DNA from: JBBQXK01 sp038251625
Lineage (GTDB): Bacteria; Pseudomonadota; Alphaproteobacteria; Rhodobacterales; Rhodobacteraceae
DNA length: 46,663 nt
Assembly: GCA_038251625.1 (NCBI GenBank)
Contig: JBBSBE010000016.1
Coordinates: 1 to 46,663, forward strand
Direction of reading: 5' to 3'
Shown: positions 33,840-42,268 of the stretch, one piece after another
Position numbering within the stretch: the stretch's first letter is position 1
Layout of the letters: each line of letters starts with the position of its first letter
Notes under the pieces: model-generated
Told to the model about the DNA's origin: nothing
The model's database searches: none
Seen by the model: only the letters and a program-made list of their open reading frames with translations
Made by a program: the position numbers and the translations under genes

Positions 33840-34110
33840 CACAGCCCTCCCGCAAGACGCAAAATGCATCAACCAACACAATGACTTTGCGGGTAAGGCG
33901 GCATTGCGGTCAAGCGGCGTTTTTTCAGCGGTATCGGTTCTGTCTGTCTTGAAAAGCGGTGCCGCGGTGCATAATGTTTCGTCCGAGGACCACTCCTGCG
34001 CAGTAACCTTGCTTTTTGACGCAGTTTTTTTGTAGAACGCAACAAAGTTTCTGGTAACGTCCGCGTGTTTTTGGATAGTGCGATGTCGATGATATTATTG
34101 CAGGACCGGG
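33840..34110. promoter_or_regulatory. Divergent intergenic control region of the T6SS locus
   Basis: A 271-base gap between paralogue B and tssA that is clearly richer in A+T than the flanks, with several T-runs. For tssA, TTGAAA (33949-33954) and TAATGT (33972-33977) are 17 bases apart, a plausible sigma70-type promoter. Closer to the gene TATTAT (34094-34099) is also present but leaves almost no leader. I see no -24/-12 (sigma54) pair and no convincing operator palindrome. AGGA lies before the tssA ATG. Confidence 0.45.
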
Positions 34111-35175
34111 ATGGAACTTGCTGAGCTTCTGATCAGCCACGGCGATGATGAGCCAAGTGGTGAGAACCTGGAGTATGATCCGGCGTTCATCTCGCTTGAG
34201 CTTGCTGCGCAGCCGGGCGAAGAACGCCAGGTCGGCGACGCTATCATCGCGGCAGAAGACCCCGATCATTCCGAAGTGATCACTCATTCCATGGATGTGC
34301 TGGGCCGTGCCCACGATCTGCGGGCCGCCGTGTTTCTTGCGTATTCGCTGTTGCGCACAAAGGGGTTGCCGGGCTTTGCCGAGGCGACCGGCTACATTCG
34401 CGGCGTGCTTGAGCAGTATTGGGATACCTGCCACCCACAGCTTGACGCGGACGATGACAACGACCCCACAATGCGGGTCAACGCTGTCAAGTCGCTCGCC
34501 GATCTCAAGACAATCGTGCCGGGCGTTCGGACCGCTCCGCTTACTGAAAGCCGCGCATTTGGCCGGTTTTCGCTGCGCGATATCCAGATCGTCGAGGGCG
34601 AAATCGATGTGCCCGAGGATCAGACCAACGTGCCCACGCGCGAGCAGGTCAGTGCTGCATTCCAGGATACGCCGGCCGACACGCTGGAAGTGGTGTTCGC
34701 CGCCGTTGTGAAGGCGAATGAAGATGTAAAGGCGATCGGCGCGGTCTTTGACGAGCAGGTGCCGACACAGGGGCCCGACCTTGAACCCCTGGAACAGGTG
34801 TTGCGCCAAGCGCTGAAGGCGCTGAAGGCGCATGGCGTTGGCGAAGAGCAGGGCGGTGGCGACGCGGCAGACGAGGACGAAGACGAATCCGATTCCGAGG
34901 ATGCGGCAGGCGGCGGCGAGGCGCGATCTGCGGGTGGCGGACGGGCCGCGGCGGGCGGTGGCGCGATCAACAGCCAGCAGGATGTACGCAACACGATCGA
35001 CCGTCTGGTGAATTATTACCGCCGTGCCGAACCATCGAGCCCGGTTCCCATCCTCCTTGAGCGCGCAAAGCGGCTTGTGGGGGCAGATTTCCTGACGATC
35101 ATCAAGGATATGGCGCCTGACGGGCAGTCCAACGTCCATCTTATCGGCGGGATTAGCGACTACGAGGATGATTGA
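34111..35175 (+). CDS. tssA: Type VI secretion protein TssA (ImpA type)
   Basis: A 354-residue TssA, which helps assemble the baseplate, sheath and tube. The N-terminal ImpA_N domain (about residues 8-130) carries the hallmark SGENLEYDPAF and later RAHDLRAAVFLAYSLLRTKG. A low-complexity linker at about 250-290 is first acidic (DEDEDESDSEDA), then Gly/Ala-rich. A short C-terminal domain follows (VRNTIDRLVNYYRRAEPSSP, then VPILLERAKRLV), typical of TssA variants with a conserved ExSSP block. It starts the plus-strand T6SS operon; tssB follows after 64 bases. Confidence 0.93.
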   Translation: MELAELLISHGDDEPSGENLEYDPAFISLELAAQPGEERQVGDAIIAAEDPDHSEVITHSMDVLGRAHDLRAAVFLAYSLLRTKGLPGFAEATGYIRGVLEQYWDTCHPQLDADDDNDPTMRVNAVKSLADLKTIVPGVRTAPLTESRAFGRFSLRDIQIVEGEIDVPEDQTNVPTREQVSAAFQDTPADTLEVVFAAVVKANEDVKAIGAVFDEQVPTQGPDLEPLEQVLRQALKALKAHGVGEEQGGGDAADEDEDESDSEDAAGGGEARSAGGGRAAAGGGAINSQQDVRNTIDRLVNYYRRAEPSSPVPILLERAKRLVGADFLTIIKDMAPDGQSNVHLIGGISDYEDD

Positions 35176-35239
35176 CCGGACCGTGCATAAGGCTGCATTG
35201 TCTGACCACCGGACATTTTGTCTATAGACGGAGGCCTTG

Positions 35240-35752
35240 ATGGCTACGAGTTCGCAGAAATTCATCGCACGCAATCGGGCCCCCAGGGTCCAGATCGAAT
35301 ACGATGTGGAGCTTTACGGCGCCGAGAAGAAGGTGCAACTGCCTTTCGTGATGGGCGTGATGGCCGATCTTGCGGGCAAGTCCGAGGCGCCGCAGCCCGC
35401 AATCCAGGATCGCAAGTTCCTGGAGATCGACGTCGATAATTTCGACGACCGGATGAAAAGCATGAAGCCGCGCGCGGCCTTCACCGTGCCCAACACCCTG
35501 ACGGGCGAAGGCAACCTTGCCGTGGACATCACGTTCGAAAGCATGGACGATTTCAGCCCTGCCGAAATCGCCCGCAAGGTCGAGCCTCTGAAGAAGCTCT
35601 TGGATGCGCGGACGCAGTTGTCGAACCTGATGACCTATATGGATGGCAAGACCGGCGCCGAAAACCTGATCGGTCAAATCATCCAGGACCCGGCGCTTCT
35701 GTCGGCCCTGGCTGGCGCACCCGCACCGAAATCCGAAGAGAACAAGGGGTAA
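35240..35752 (+). CDS. tssB: T6SS contractile sheath small subunit, copy 1
   Basis: A 170-residue TssB/VipA-type subunit that pairs with TssC to form the contractile sheath. Signature stretches are SSQKFIARNRAPRVQIEYDV, LPFVMGVMADLAGKS, DRKFLEIDVDNFDDRM and TYMDGKTGAENLIGQIIQDP. The ATG at 35240 has GGAGG five bases upstream. It is followed by tssC after three bases. A second tssB lies about 10 kb downstream; by hand alignment about 125 of 159 residues are identical. The N-terminal helix is the known contact for TagJ-type proteins, and tagJ is present here. Confidence 0.96.
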   Translation: MATSSQKFIARNRAPRVQIEYDVELYGAEKKVQLPFVMGVMADLAGKSEAPQPAIQDRKFLEIDVDNFDDRMKSMKPRAAFTVPNTLTGEGNLAVDITFESMDDFSPAEIARKVEPLKKLLDARTQLSNLMTYMDGKTGAENLIGQIIQDPALLSALAGAPAPKSEENKG

Positions 35753-35755
35753 TCC

Positions 35756-37243
35756 ATGGCCGAAGCCCAGACCCAAGCTGCCGCCACAGAAACCGTCTTC
35801 GGCAGCTCCGAATTCGCCAGCCTCCTGCAAAAGGAGTTTCGGCCTAAATCCGATCAGGCCAAGACAGCCGTGGAACAGGCGGTCAAGACGCTTGCCATGC
35901 AGGCGCTCGAGAATACCGCGCTGGTTTCCAACGACGCGCTGCGCACGATCGAGGGGATCATCGCAGAGATCGACAAGAAACTGACCGAGCAGGTCAACCT
36001 GATCCTGCACCACGAGGAATTCCAGCAACTGGAATCGGCGTGGCGGGGCTTGCACTATCTGGTGAACAACACCGAAACCGACGAAATGCTCAAGGTTCGC
36101 GTCCTGAACATATCCAAGAAAGACATGTCCAAGACCCTGCGCAAGTTCAAGGGGACGGCCTGGGACCAGTCGCCTATCTTCAAGAAGGTGTATGAAGAGG
36201 AATTCGGTCAGTTCGGTGGCCAGCCCTACGGGACGCTGGTGGCCGATTATCATTTCGACCATTCGCCTCCGGACGTGGAGCTTTTGGGCGAGATGTCGAA
36301 GATTGCCGCCGCAGCGCACGCGCCGTTGATCACCGGCGCGAAACCTTCGCTCTTTCAGATGGACAGTTGGTCGGAACTCGCCAATCCGCGCGACCTGACC
36401 AAGATTTTCCAGACGCCGGAATATGCGTCGTGGCGGTCCCTGCGGGAAAGCGAGGATTCCAAGTACGTCGGTCTTGCGATGCCGCGGTTCCTTGGCCGCT
36501 TGCCCTACGGTGCCAAGACGGCGCCGGTTGAGGATTTCGATTTCGAGGAAGACACCGAAGGTGCCGCATCCGAGAAGTACGGCTGGGTCAATGCGGCCTA
36601 TGCGATGGCCGTGAATATCAACCGCAGCTTCAAGGAATACGGTTGGTGTTCGCGTATCCGCGGGATCGAAAGCGGCGGCGCGGTCGAGGGCTTGCCCTCG
36701 CACACCTTCCCGACGGACGATGGCGGCGTGGATCAGAAATGCCCGACCGAGATCGCGATTTCGGACCGGCGCGAAGCGGAGCTTGCCAAGAACGGCATGA
36801 TGCCGCTGATCCACCGCAAAAACAGCGACCTTGCCGCCTTCATCGGCGCGCAGTCGCTGCACAAGCCCGCCGAATACACCGATCCCGATGCCACGGCCAA
36901 CGCCAACCTGGCCGCGCGTCTTCCCTATCTTTTCGCGACCTGCCGCTTTGCGCATTATCTGAAGTGCATCGTTCGCGACAAGGTCGGCTCTTACAAGAGC
37001 CGTGACGACATGCAGAATTGGTTGCAGGAGTGGATCAACCAGTATGTCGACTTCTCTGCCGAAACCTCGGCTGAATCGGAAAAGGCGCGCCGCCCGCTCG
37101 CTGCTGCCGAGGTGGTCGTCGAAGCGGATGACTCGAACCCGGGCTATTACCGCTCGAAGTTCTTCCTGCGCCCGCATTACCAGCTTGAGGGGCTTTCCGT
37201 CTCGCTGCGGCTGGTATCCAAACTGCCCTCTGAAAAGGGCTGA
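35756..37243 (+). CDS. tssC: T6SS contractile sheath large subunit
   Basis: A 495-residue TssC/VipB-type sheath protein of normal length. Conserved blocks are HHEEFQQLESAWRGLHYLVN, YGTLVADYHFDHSPPDVELL, MPRFLGRLPYG, EYGWCSRIRGIESGGAVEGL and the C-terminal GYYRSKFFLRPHYQLEGLSV with SLRLVSKLP. The ClpV-interacting elements would be at the N-terminus of this protein. AAGGGG precedes the ATG. It is coupled to tssB with a three-base gap. Confidence 0.97.
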   Translation: MAEAQTQAAATETVFGSSEFASLLQKEFRPKSDQAKTAVEQAVKTLAMQALENTALVSNDALRTIEGIIAEIDKKLTEQVNLILHHEEFQQLESAWRGLHYLVNNTETDEMLKVRVLNISKKDMSKTLRKFKGTAWDQSPIFKKVYEEEFGQFGGQPYGTLVADYHFDHSPPDVELLGEMSKIAAAAHAPLITGAKPSLFQMDSWSELANPRDLTKIFQTPEYASWRSLRESEDSKYVGLAMPRFLGRLPYGAKTAPVEDFDFEEDTEGAASEKYGWVNAAYAMAVNINRSFKEYGWCSRIRGIESGGAVEGLPSHTFPTDDGGVDQKCPTEIAISDRREAELAKNGMMPLIHRKNSDLAAFIGAQSLHKPAEYTDPDATANANLAARLPYLFATCRFAHYLKCIVRDKVGSYKSRDDMQNWLQEWINQYVDFSAETSAESEKARRPLAAAEVVVEADDSNPGYYRSKFFLRPHYQLEGLSVSLRLVSKLPSEKG

Positions 37244-37258
37244 TAGATGGCCGGTCTT

Positions 37259-37308
37259 CCCGCAAGCGATCGCGGGTGGGCCACTCTTGAACCTGGCGGC
37301 GCGCCGCC
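37259..37308 (+). promoter_or_regulatory. Hairpins upstream of hcp
   Basis: In the 94-base tssC-hcp gap there is a CCCGC/GCGGG hairpin (37259-37276) and a perfect 14-base palindrome GGCGGCGCGCCGCC (37295-37308). Neither is followed by a T-run, so processing, mRNA protection or weak termination are all possible. GAGGAG lies before the hcp ATG. Confidence 0.4.
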
Positions 37309-37337
37309 GACACTTATGACATCGAGGAGACTTCCAA

Positions 37338-37871
37338 ATGGCATTTGACGCATTCTGCTATTCCGTTGCCGGTCAGGGCAAAATTCCCGGCGAAACCCAG
37401 GACGAGGACATGTCGGCCAAGAAGGCCTTCGAAATCCTGTCCTTCGAACTCGGGGCCGAGAACACGATCAATATCGGATCGATCACCGGCGGCGGTGCCG
37501 CAGGCAAGGCGGTGTTCAAGGAATTCACGATCACCAAGAAAACCGACACCGCGTCGACCGGTCTTTTCCATTCGCTTTGCACGGGCGAGCATTTCGACGA
37601 CCTCGTGATCGAGCTGCGCCGCGCTGCGGGTTCTTCCGGTCAGGGCAAGTCGGGCAAGACGTTCATGTCGTTCGACATGCGCCTTGTCATGGTCCAGGAC
37701 ATCAGCTGGTCGGGTTCGGACGGCGACGATGTCTGCGAGGAAACGGTGATCCTGCAGTTCGGCGCGATCCAGATTCACTACTGGAAGCAGGACAAGCAGG
37801 GCAAGATGGCGCAGAAGCCTGAAGAGGCCAAGTGGAGCCGCGTCAAGAACAACGCGTCGCTGACCGTCTGA
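37338..37871 (+). CDS. hcp: T6SS tube protein Hcp
   Basis: A 177-residue Hcp (TssD) that stacks as hexameric rings into the inner tube and is secreted. It has FDAFCYSVAGQGKIPGETQD at the start, INIGSITGGGAAGKAVFKEF, TITKKTDTASTGLFHSLCTG, and the C-terminal CEETVILQFGAIQIHYWKQD. The length is slightly above the usual 160-172. Placement between tssC and tagJ is usual for this T6SS class. Hairpins on both sides suggest that it may be expressed at a different level from its neighbours. Confidence 0.95.
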   Translation: MAFDAFCYSVAGQGKIPGETQDEDMSAKKAFEILSFELGAENTINIGSITGGGAAGKAVFKEFTITKKTDTASTGLFHSLCTGEHFDDLVIELRRAAGSSGQGKSGKTFMSFDMRLVMVQDISWSGSDGDDVCEETVILQFGAIQIHYWKQDKQGKMAQKPEEAKWSRVKNNASLTV

Positions 37872-37885
37872 TCCACTTTCGGCGG

Positions 37886-37905
37886 GGCGCCCCGAAAAGG
37901 GCGCC
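37886..37905 (+). terminator. Strong hairpin downstream of hcp
   Basis: A 7-bp GC stem GGCGCCC/GGGCGCC with loop CGAAAA lies 15 bases after the hcp stop. An alternative pairing of TTTCGG with CCGAAA overlaps it. No T-run follows, so it may attenuate read-through or protect the hcp mRNA instead of fully terminating. Confidence 0.5.
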
Positions 37906-37962
37906 ACGCCCGACCCGCGATCGCGTGGGGTCCTTGCCGCCTGAACCACGGAAAGCTTTGGT

Positions 37963-38787
37963 ATGCGCGCTGAAGAGCTGCTGAAAACTGGCGACTTGGC
38001 CGCCACGCTCGCCGCGCTTCAGGGCGAGGTGCGGGCCAAGCCTGCCGATGCCAAACTTCGCATTTTTCTTTTTCAGCTTCTGTCTGTCATGGGCGACTGG
38101 AAGCGAGCGATCACGCAACTGAAGGTGTCGGCCGAGCTTGACGGCTTGGCCACGCCAATGGCGCAGACCTACCGTGAGGGGATCATCTGCGAGGTGTACC
38201 GCGAGCGGGTGTTCGCCGGCGATAAAGAGCCGCTGGTATTTGGCGAGCCGCAGGAATGGGTGGCGCTGCTTATCCAGTCGCTGAAGCAATTGGCCGCCGG
38301 TCGTCCCGCCGATGCGGCCAGTCTGCGCGACAAGGCATTCGATGCAGCCCCTGCCGTGACGGGCAGCCTTAACGGCGAAGCGTTCAGCTGGATCGCCGAT
38401 GCCGACATGCGGCTGGGGCCGATCCTCGAAGCGGTGGTGAACGGGCGCTATTTCTGGATGCCATTCAACACGGTGCAGAAGATCACTGCCGATGTGCCAA
38501 AGGACCTGCGCGATTGCGTCTGGATGCCGGTGAACATCGTCCTCAAGAACGGTGGTGACATCGTGGCACTGATCCCCACGCGTTATGCCGGAACGGCCGA
38601 GCGCGGATCGGATGCGGCCAAGCTTGCCCGTGCGACCGACTGGCTTGATGCGGGCGGCGAAACCTGGGTTGGTCTTGGTCAGCGGTTGCTGGCAACGGAC
38701 GCTGGCGAATCTGCACTGATGGACCTGCGCATGTTGACGATCGACCAGCCAGAAGAGGCCGGGTCTGACGGGGCCGGGGCGGGCTGA
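37963..38787 (+). CDS. tagJ: T6SS accessory protein TagJ (ImpE family)
   Basis: A 274-residue ImpE/TagJ protein. In other systems it binds the N-terminus of TssB and is linked to sheath handling by ClpV. N-terminal TPR-like helices (LKTGDLAATLAALQGEVRAK, KLRIFLFQLLSVMGDWKRAI) are followed by the ImpE-specific SWIADADMRLGPILEAVVNG and RYFWMPFNTVQKI, then VWMPVNIVLKNGGDIVALIP and TRYAGT. The ribosome site is weak (GGAAAG). The stop overlaps the tssE start (TGATG). Confidence 0.94.
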   Translation: MRAEELLKTGDLAATLAALQGEVRAKPADAKLRIFLFQLLSVMGDWKRAITQLKVSAELDGLATPMAQTYREGIICEVYRERVFAGDKEPLVFGEPQEWVALLIQSLKQLAAGRPADAASLRDKAFDAAPAVTGSLNGEAFSWIADADMRLGPILEAVVNGRYFWMPFNTVQKITADVPKDLRDCVWMPVNIVLKNGGDIVALIPTRYAGTAERGSDAAKLARATDWLDAGGETWVGLGQRLLATDAGESALMDLRMLTIDQPEEAGSDGAGAG

Positions 38788-39311
38788 TGGCCGACCATAC
38801 GCTGACCGAACGTCTGCAACCGTCGCTTCTTGACCGGCTGACGGATACCGAACCCGGCGAGATCAAGGAAAGCCGCGACAGCCGTGTGATCGACCTGCGC
38901 CGGTTGCGTGAGATCATCCAGCGGGATTTGTCCTGGCTGCTGAATACGTTCGACAATTCATCGCTGATCGATGCCGAGAAGTATCCCAATGCCAATGCAT
39001 CGGTCCTGGCCTACGGCGTACGGGAAGTGGCGGGCGAGTATTCCACCTCGTCGCGGGCCATGCTGATCCGCGATTCGATTCACCGCGCGATCGAGAAATT
39101 CGAGCCGCGCATCATCGCCGGTTCGCTGGACGTGCTGCTGCGCGACAATGAGGGGTTGGGCCAGACCATCGTGACCTTCGACATCGCGGCAGAAATGTGG
39201 GCGCAACCCTTGCCGATGGAGCTTTACCTGCGCAGCCAGGTGGATGTGACGACCGGAGAGTTGAAGCTTGAACGGCCCGGCACCGTTGGCCAGGCGCCCA
39301 GGAAAACGTGA
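38787..39311 (+). CDS. tssE: T6SS baseplate subunit TssE
   Basis: A 174-residue gp25-like baseplate protein that anchors the sheath. N-terminal PSLLDRLTDTE, then LREIIQRDLSWLLNTFDNSS, SVLAYGVREVAGEYSTSSRA, and IEKFEPRIIAGSLDVL follow the TssE pattern. It overlaps tagJ by one base and tssF by one base (both TGATG). Confidence 0.95.
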   Translation: MADHTLTERLQPSLLDRLTDTEPGEIKESRDSRVIDLRRLREIIQRDLSWLLNTFDNSSLIDAEKYPNANASVLAYGVREVAGEYSTSSRAMLIRDSIHRAIEKFEPRIIAGSLDVLLRDNEGLGQTIVTFDIAAEMWAQPLPMELYLRSQVDVTTGELKLERPGTVGQAPRKT

Positions 39312-41188
39312 TGGATACCCGGCTGCTGCGCCACTACGAAAACGAACTGGCCTATCTGCGCGAGATGGGCAGCGAGTTTGCCGAAGCCTACCCCAAGATC
39401 GCAGCCCGCCTTGGCATGGAAAGCGCCGAGGTCATCGACCCATATGTCGAGCGCTTGCTGGAAGGCGTGGCGTTTCTGTCGGCGCGGGTGCAACTTGAAC
39501 TGGAGTTGCAGTTTCCCGCCTTCACCCAGCACCTGCTGGAGATTGTCTATCCGCACTACCTTGCCCCGACGCCCTCGATGATGGTGGCAGCGTTCAAACC
39601 CGATGAGGGTAGCGCCGCGATGAAGGACGGCTATACCCTGCCGCGGGGCACCCGGTTGCGTTCGGCTTTGGGCGAGGGCGACCAGACCGCCTGCACCTTC
39701 CAGACCGCGCAGGACGTGAAGCTCTGGCCGGTCGAGATCACGGAAGCCGAATACATCGACGGGCGCGGGGCGCTGGTGGCAGCGGGATTGGCGCGCGATG
39801 TCGAGGCGCGGGCAGGCATCCGTTTGCGGCTGACGCGGGTCGGCGGGGATTCGATCTCGGCCCTGTCGCTCGACCGGTTGACCGTGTTTCTGAGCGGGAT
39901 CAGCGGGCGCAACTGGGATTTGCACGAACTTCTGTGCACGCAAGCCACCGGGCTGGCCGCGCGGTCGACCGACCGCCGCGCCGATTGGCTGTTGGAGTTG
40001 CGCGATGGTCAGGTGGTGCCGCGCGGATACGACCGCAGCGAGGCGCTTCTGCCTACGCCGAAGCCCAGCTTCGATGGCTATCGGCTGCTGCAGGAATACT
40101 TCGGGATGCCGGAGCGGTACCATTTTGTGGATCTGGTGGGGATCGGCCCGGCCATCCGCAAATCGGCCGGCGCAGATGTCGATATCTACATTCTTCTGCG
40201 CGACGGCATGCCCGATGTTGCCCCGTCGGTCACGCCAGAGGCATTCCAGCTTTATGCAACGCCTGCCGTGAACCTCTTTCCCAAGCGGTGCGACCGTGTG
40301 CTGGTGACGCCCAAGGACACCGAGCATCACCTGATCCCCGACCGTACCGCGCCCCTTGATTTCGAAGTGTATTCACTGACCGAGCTGATCGGCATCAGCG
40401 ACAAGGGCGAGGACGACACTGTGTTCCGTCCGTTCTATTCCGCAGATGACTATACGGCAGCGGGCGACACGCATCCGTCCTATTTCACCCAGTTCCGCCG
40501 CATGCGCCAGCGCAGCGAAAAAGAGCGTCTGCGCGGCGTGCGCACGTCCTATCTGGGGGGCGAGCTTTACGTCACGCTGGTTGATCCGGTGCAGGCGCCT
40601 TATGCGGGGGATATCACGCAGCTTTCGGCACAGGCGCTCTGTACCAACCGCGATCTGCCGCTTCTGCTGGCGACGGGTGCGCCGGATGTGTTCCACTTGC
40701 CGGACGGTGGGCCGGTGGCACAGGTCACCACGCCCGTCGCCCCCACCCGGCCGCGACCGTCGCTGGGGCAGGCCGATACCGCGTGGCGGCTGATCTCGCA
40801 TCTCAGCCTCAACTATCTGTCGATCGTGGATACAGCGAACGGGGGCGGCATCGAGGCGCTGCGCGAGCTTGTGGGGATCTATGCTCCGGCCTCCGACAAG
40901 GCGATCGAGAAACAGATCGAAGGAATGATCTCGGTCTCGTCCCGCCCCATCGTCCGGCGGATGAGCGATGGCATTCTGTCCACCGCCGTGCGCGGGCTGG
41001 AAATCAAGCTGATGTTTGACGACAGCTTTTTCGAAGGCACCAGCGCCTATCTTCTTGGGTCGGTGCTCGAGCGGTTTTTCCGCCGTTATGTGACAATCAA
41101 CAGCTTTACCGAAACCGTCCTTGCCACTCAATCCCGCGGAGAAATCGCCCGATGGAAACCGGACCAGGGGCTCGGCCGGATCATCTGA
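39311..41188 (+). CDS. tssF: T6SS baseplate subunit TssF
   Basis: A 625-residue TssF (VasA/ImpG family), which with TssG and TssK builds the baseplate wedge. The start is typical (LLRHYENELAYLREMGSEFA), followed by PKIAARLGMES, DPYVERLLEGVAFLSARVQL, and FPAFTQHLLEIVYPHYLAPT. The C-terminal GLEIKLMFDDSFFEGTSAYL and LGSVLERFFRRYVTINSFTE are also hallmarks. ATG at 39311 is preferred to GTG at 39308 because it makes the usual TGATG coupling with tssE. It overlaps tssG by 37 bases. Confidence 0.96.
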   Translation: MDTRLLRHYENELAYLREMGSEFAEAYPKIAARLGMESAEVIDPYVERLLEGVAFLSARVQLELELQFPAFTQHLLEIVYPHYLAPTPSMMVAAFKPDEGSAAMKDGYTLPRGTRLRSALGEGDQTACTFQTAQDVKLWPVEITEAEYIDGRGALVAAGLARDVEARAGIRLRLTRVGGDSISALSLDRLTVFLSGISGRNWDLHELLCTQATGLAARSTDRRADWLLELRDGQVVPRGYDRSEALLPTPKPSFDGYRLLQEYFGMPERYHFVDLVGIGPAIRKSAGADVDIYILLRDGMPDVAPSVTPEAFQLYATPAVNLFPKRCDRVLVTPKDTEHHLIPDRTAPLDFEVYSLTELIGISDKGEDDTVFRPFYSADDYTAAGDTHPSYFTQFRRMRQRSEKERLRGVRTSYLGGELYVTLVDPVQAPYAGDITQLSAQALCTNRDLPLLLATGAPDVFHLPDGGPVAQVTTPVAPTRPRPSLGQADTAWRLISHLSLNYLSIVDTANGGGIEALRELVGIYAPASDKAIEKQIEGMISVSSRPIVRRMSDGILSTAVRGLEIKLMFDDSFFEGTSAYLLGSVLERFFRRYVTINSFTETVLATQSRGEIARWKPDQGLGRII

Positions 41189-42216
41189 CGCATTACGCGC
41201 AGCTTCTGGACGATCCCCAGCGACACCATATCTTTCTGGCGATGCGCGTGCTTGAGGCGCAGTTTCCGGATGCGCCGCGCTTTGGCGAAAGCAAGCGGCC
41301 GCGGGAAGACAAGTTTCGCTTTTCGCAAGAGGCAGAGCTTGCCTTTCCGCCCTCGACCATCGTGTCGATCGAACCGCCTACATCCAAGCGGCCGGGGCGG
41401 CTGGTCCAGCGGTTCTTCGGGTTGTGGGGGCCGATGGGTCCGATGCCCATCCACCTGACGGAATACGCGCGTGACCGTTTGCGCAACAAGCACGACCATA
41501 CGCTGGTTGCCTTTGCCGACATGCTGACCCACAGGCTGACGGGGCTTTTGTACCGGGCCTGGGCGATGGCGCATCCTGCACCGTCTTTCGACCGGTCGCT
41601 GGTTGGCAATCGCGGCGGTGCGCCGTCCGATCCGTTTGCGCGCAAGGTTGCGGCGCTGTCGGGGCATTACGAGCGGTCCTTTCGGGACCGCGACGCGATG
41701 CCCGATCTCGCCAAACGCCATTTCGTGGGCCATCTGTCGCCGGGGCCGCGCCATGCCGATGGATTGGTCTCGATCATCTCGGCGTTCGTGCGGGCACCGG
41801 TGGCTTTGAAGCAGTTCGTCGGCGAATGGCTGGAGCTTGAACCGGGTGACCGCTGGCAACTTGGGCGCCGCGTGGGGCTGGGCCTTGGCACGTCGGTCGG
41901 GGTGCGCGTGTGGTCGCATGCTGCGAAATTCCGGGTGCGTATCGGGCCGATGGGTCTGGCAGACTTCAATCGCCTGATGCCAGGCACCGGATCCCTTGAG
42001 CGGCTGGAAGACATCGTGCGCAATTACATCGGCGATACGCTCGACTGGGATATCAATCTGGTCCTGAAGGCCGATGAAGTGCCTCAGGCGATCCTGGGGC
42101 AGACGACGGCGCTGGGCCATTCGTCCTGGATCGGCACCCGGAGGGGCGACAGCGACGCTGACGATCTGTATCTTGTGCCGCGAAGCCTTGCCCGGCGACG
42201 CGCAGCAGCAGCCTGA
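41152..42216 (+). CDS. tssG: T6SS baseplate subunit TssG
   Basis: A 354-residue TssG (VasB/ImpH family). Visible blocks are RHHIFLAMRVLEAQFPDAPR, RFGLWGPMGPMPIHLTE-like residues at about 84-101, HRLTGLLYRAWAMAHPAPSF, APVALKQFVGEWLELEPGDR, and KFRVRIGPMGLADFNRLMPG. The 37-base overlap with tssF means that its start is inside the tssF C-terminus, implying strong coupling of two proteins that act in one complex. The C-terminal tail is rich in Arg/Ala. Confidence 0.95.
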   Translation: METGPGARPDHLTHYAQLLDDPQRHHIFLAMRVLEAQFPDAPRFGESKRPREDKFRFSQEAELAFPPSTIVSIEPPTSKRPGRLVQRFFGLWGPMGPMPIHLTEYARDRLRNKHDHTLVAFADMLTHRLTGLLYRAWAMAHPAPSFDRSLVGNRGGAPSDPFARKVAALSGHYERSFRDRDAMPDLAKRHFVGHLSPGPRHADGLVSIISAFVRAPVALKQFVGEWLELEPGDRWQLGRRVGLGLGTSVGVRVWSHAAKFRVRIGPMGLADFNRLMPGTGSLERLEDIVRNYIGDTLDWDINLVLKADEVPQAILGQTTALGHSSWIGTRRGDSDADDLYLVPRSLARRRAAAA

Positions 42217-42268
42217 GGGCATCAAAACAACCGGCGAAGCCGGCGGGACAGTGGGAAGGAAACGGGAC

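Noticed and set aside
33901..34040. T-runs upstream of tssA as a terminator
   Set aside because: The genes on either side diverge, so no transcript is expected to end there, and no GC hairpin precedes the T-runs.
33925..35274. 449-residue open frame antisense to tssA
   Set aside because: It mirrors the codon pattern of tssA on the other strand and crosses the divergent promoter region; no ribosome site or homology.
35222..37177. 651-residue open frame antisense to tssB and tssC
   Set aside because: The plus-strand genes are unambiguous T6SS subunits; the antisense frame is a composition artefact.
42074..42268. Upstream extension of clpV into tssG
   Set aside because: The extension is out of frame with tssG and has no ClpV homology, while ATG at 42269 has a good ribosome site and the family N-terminus.
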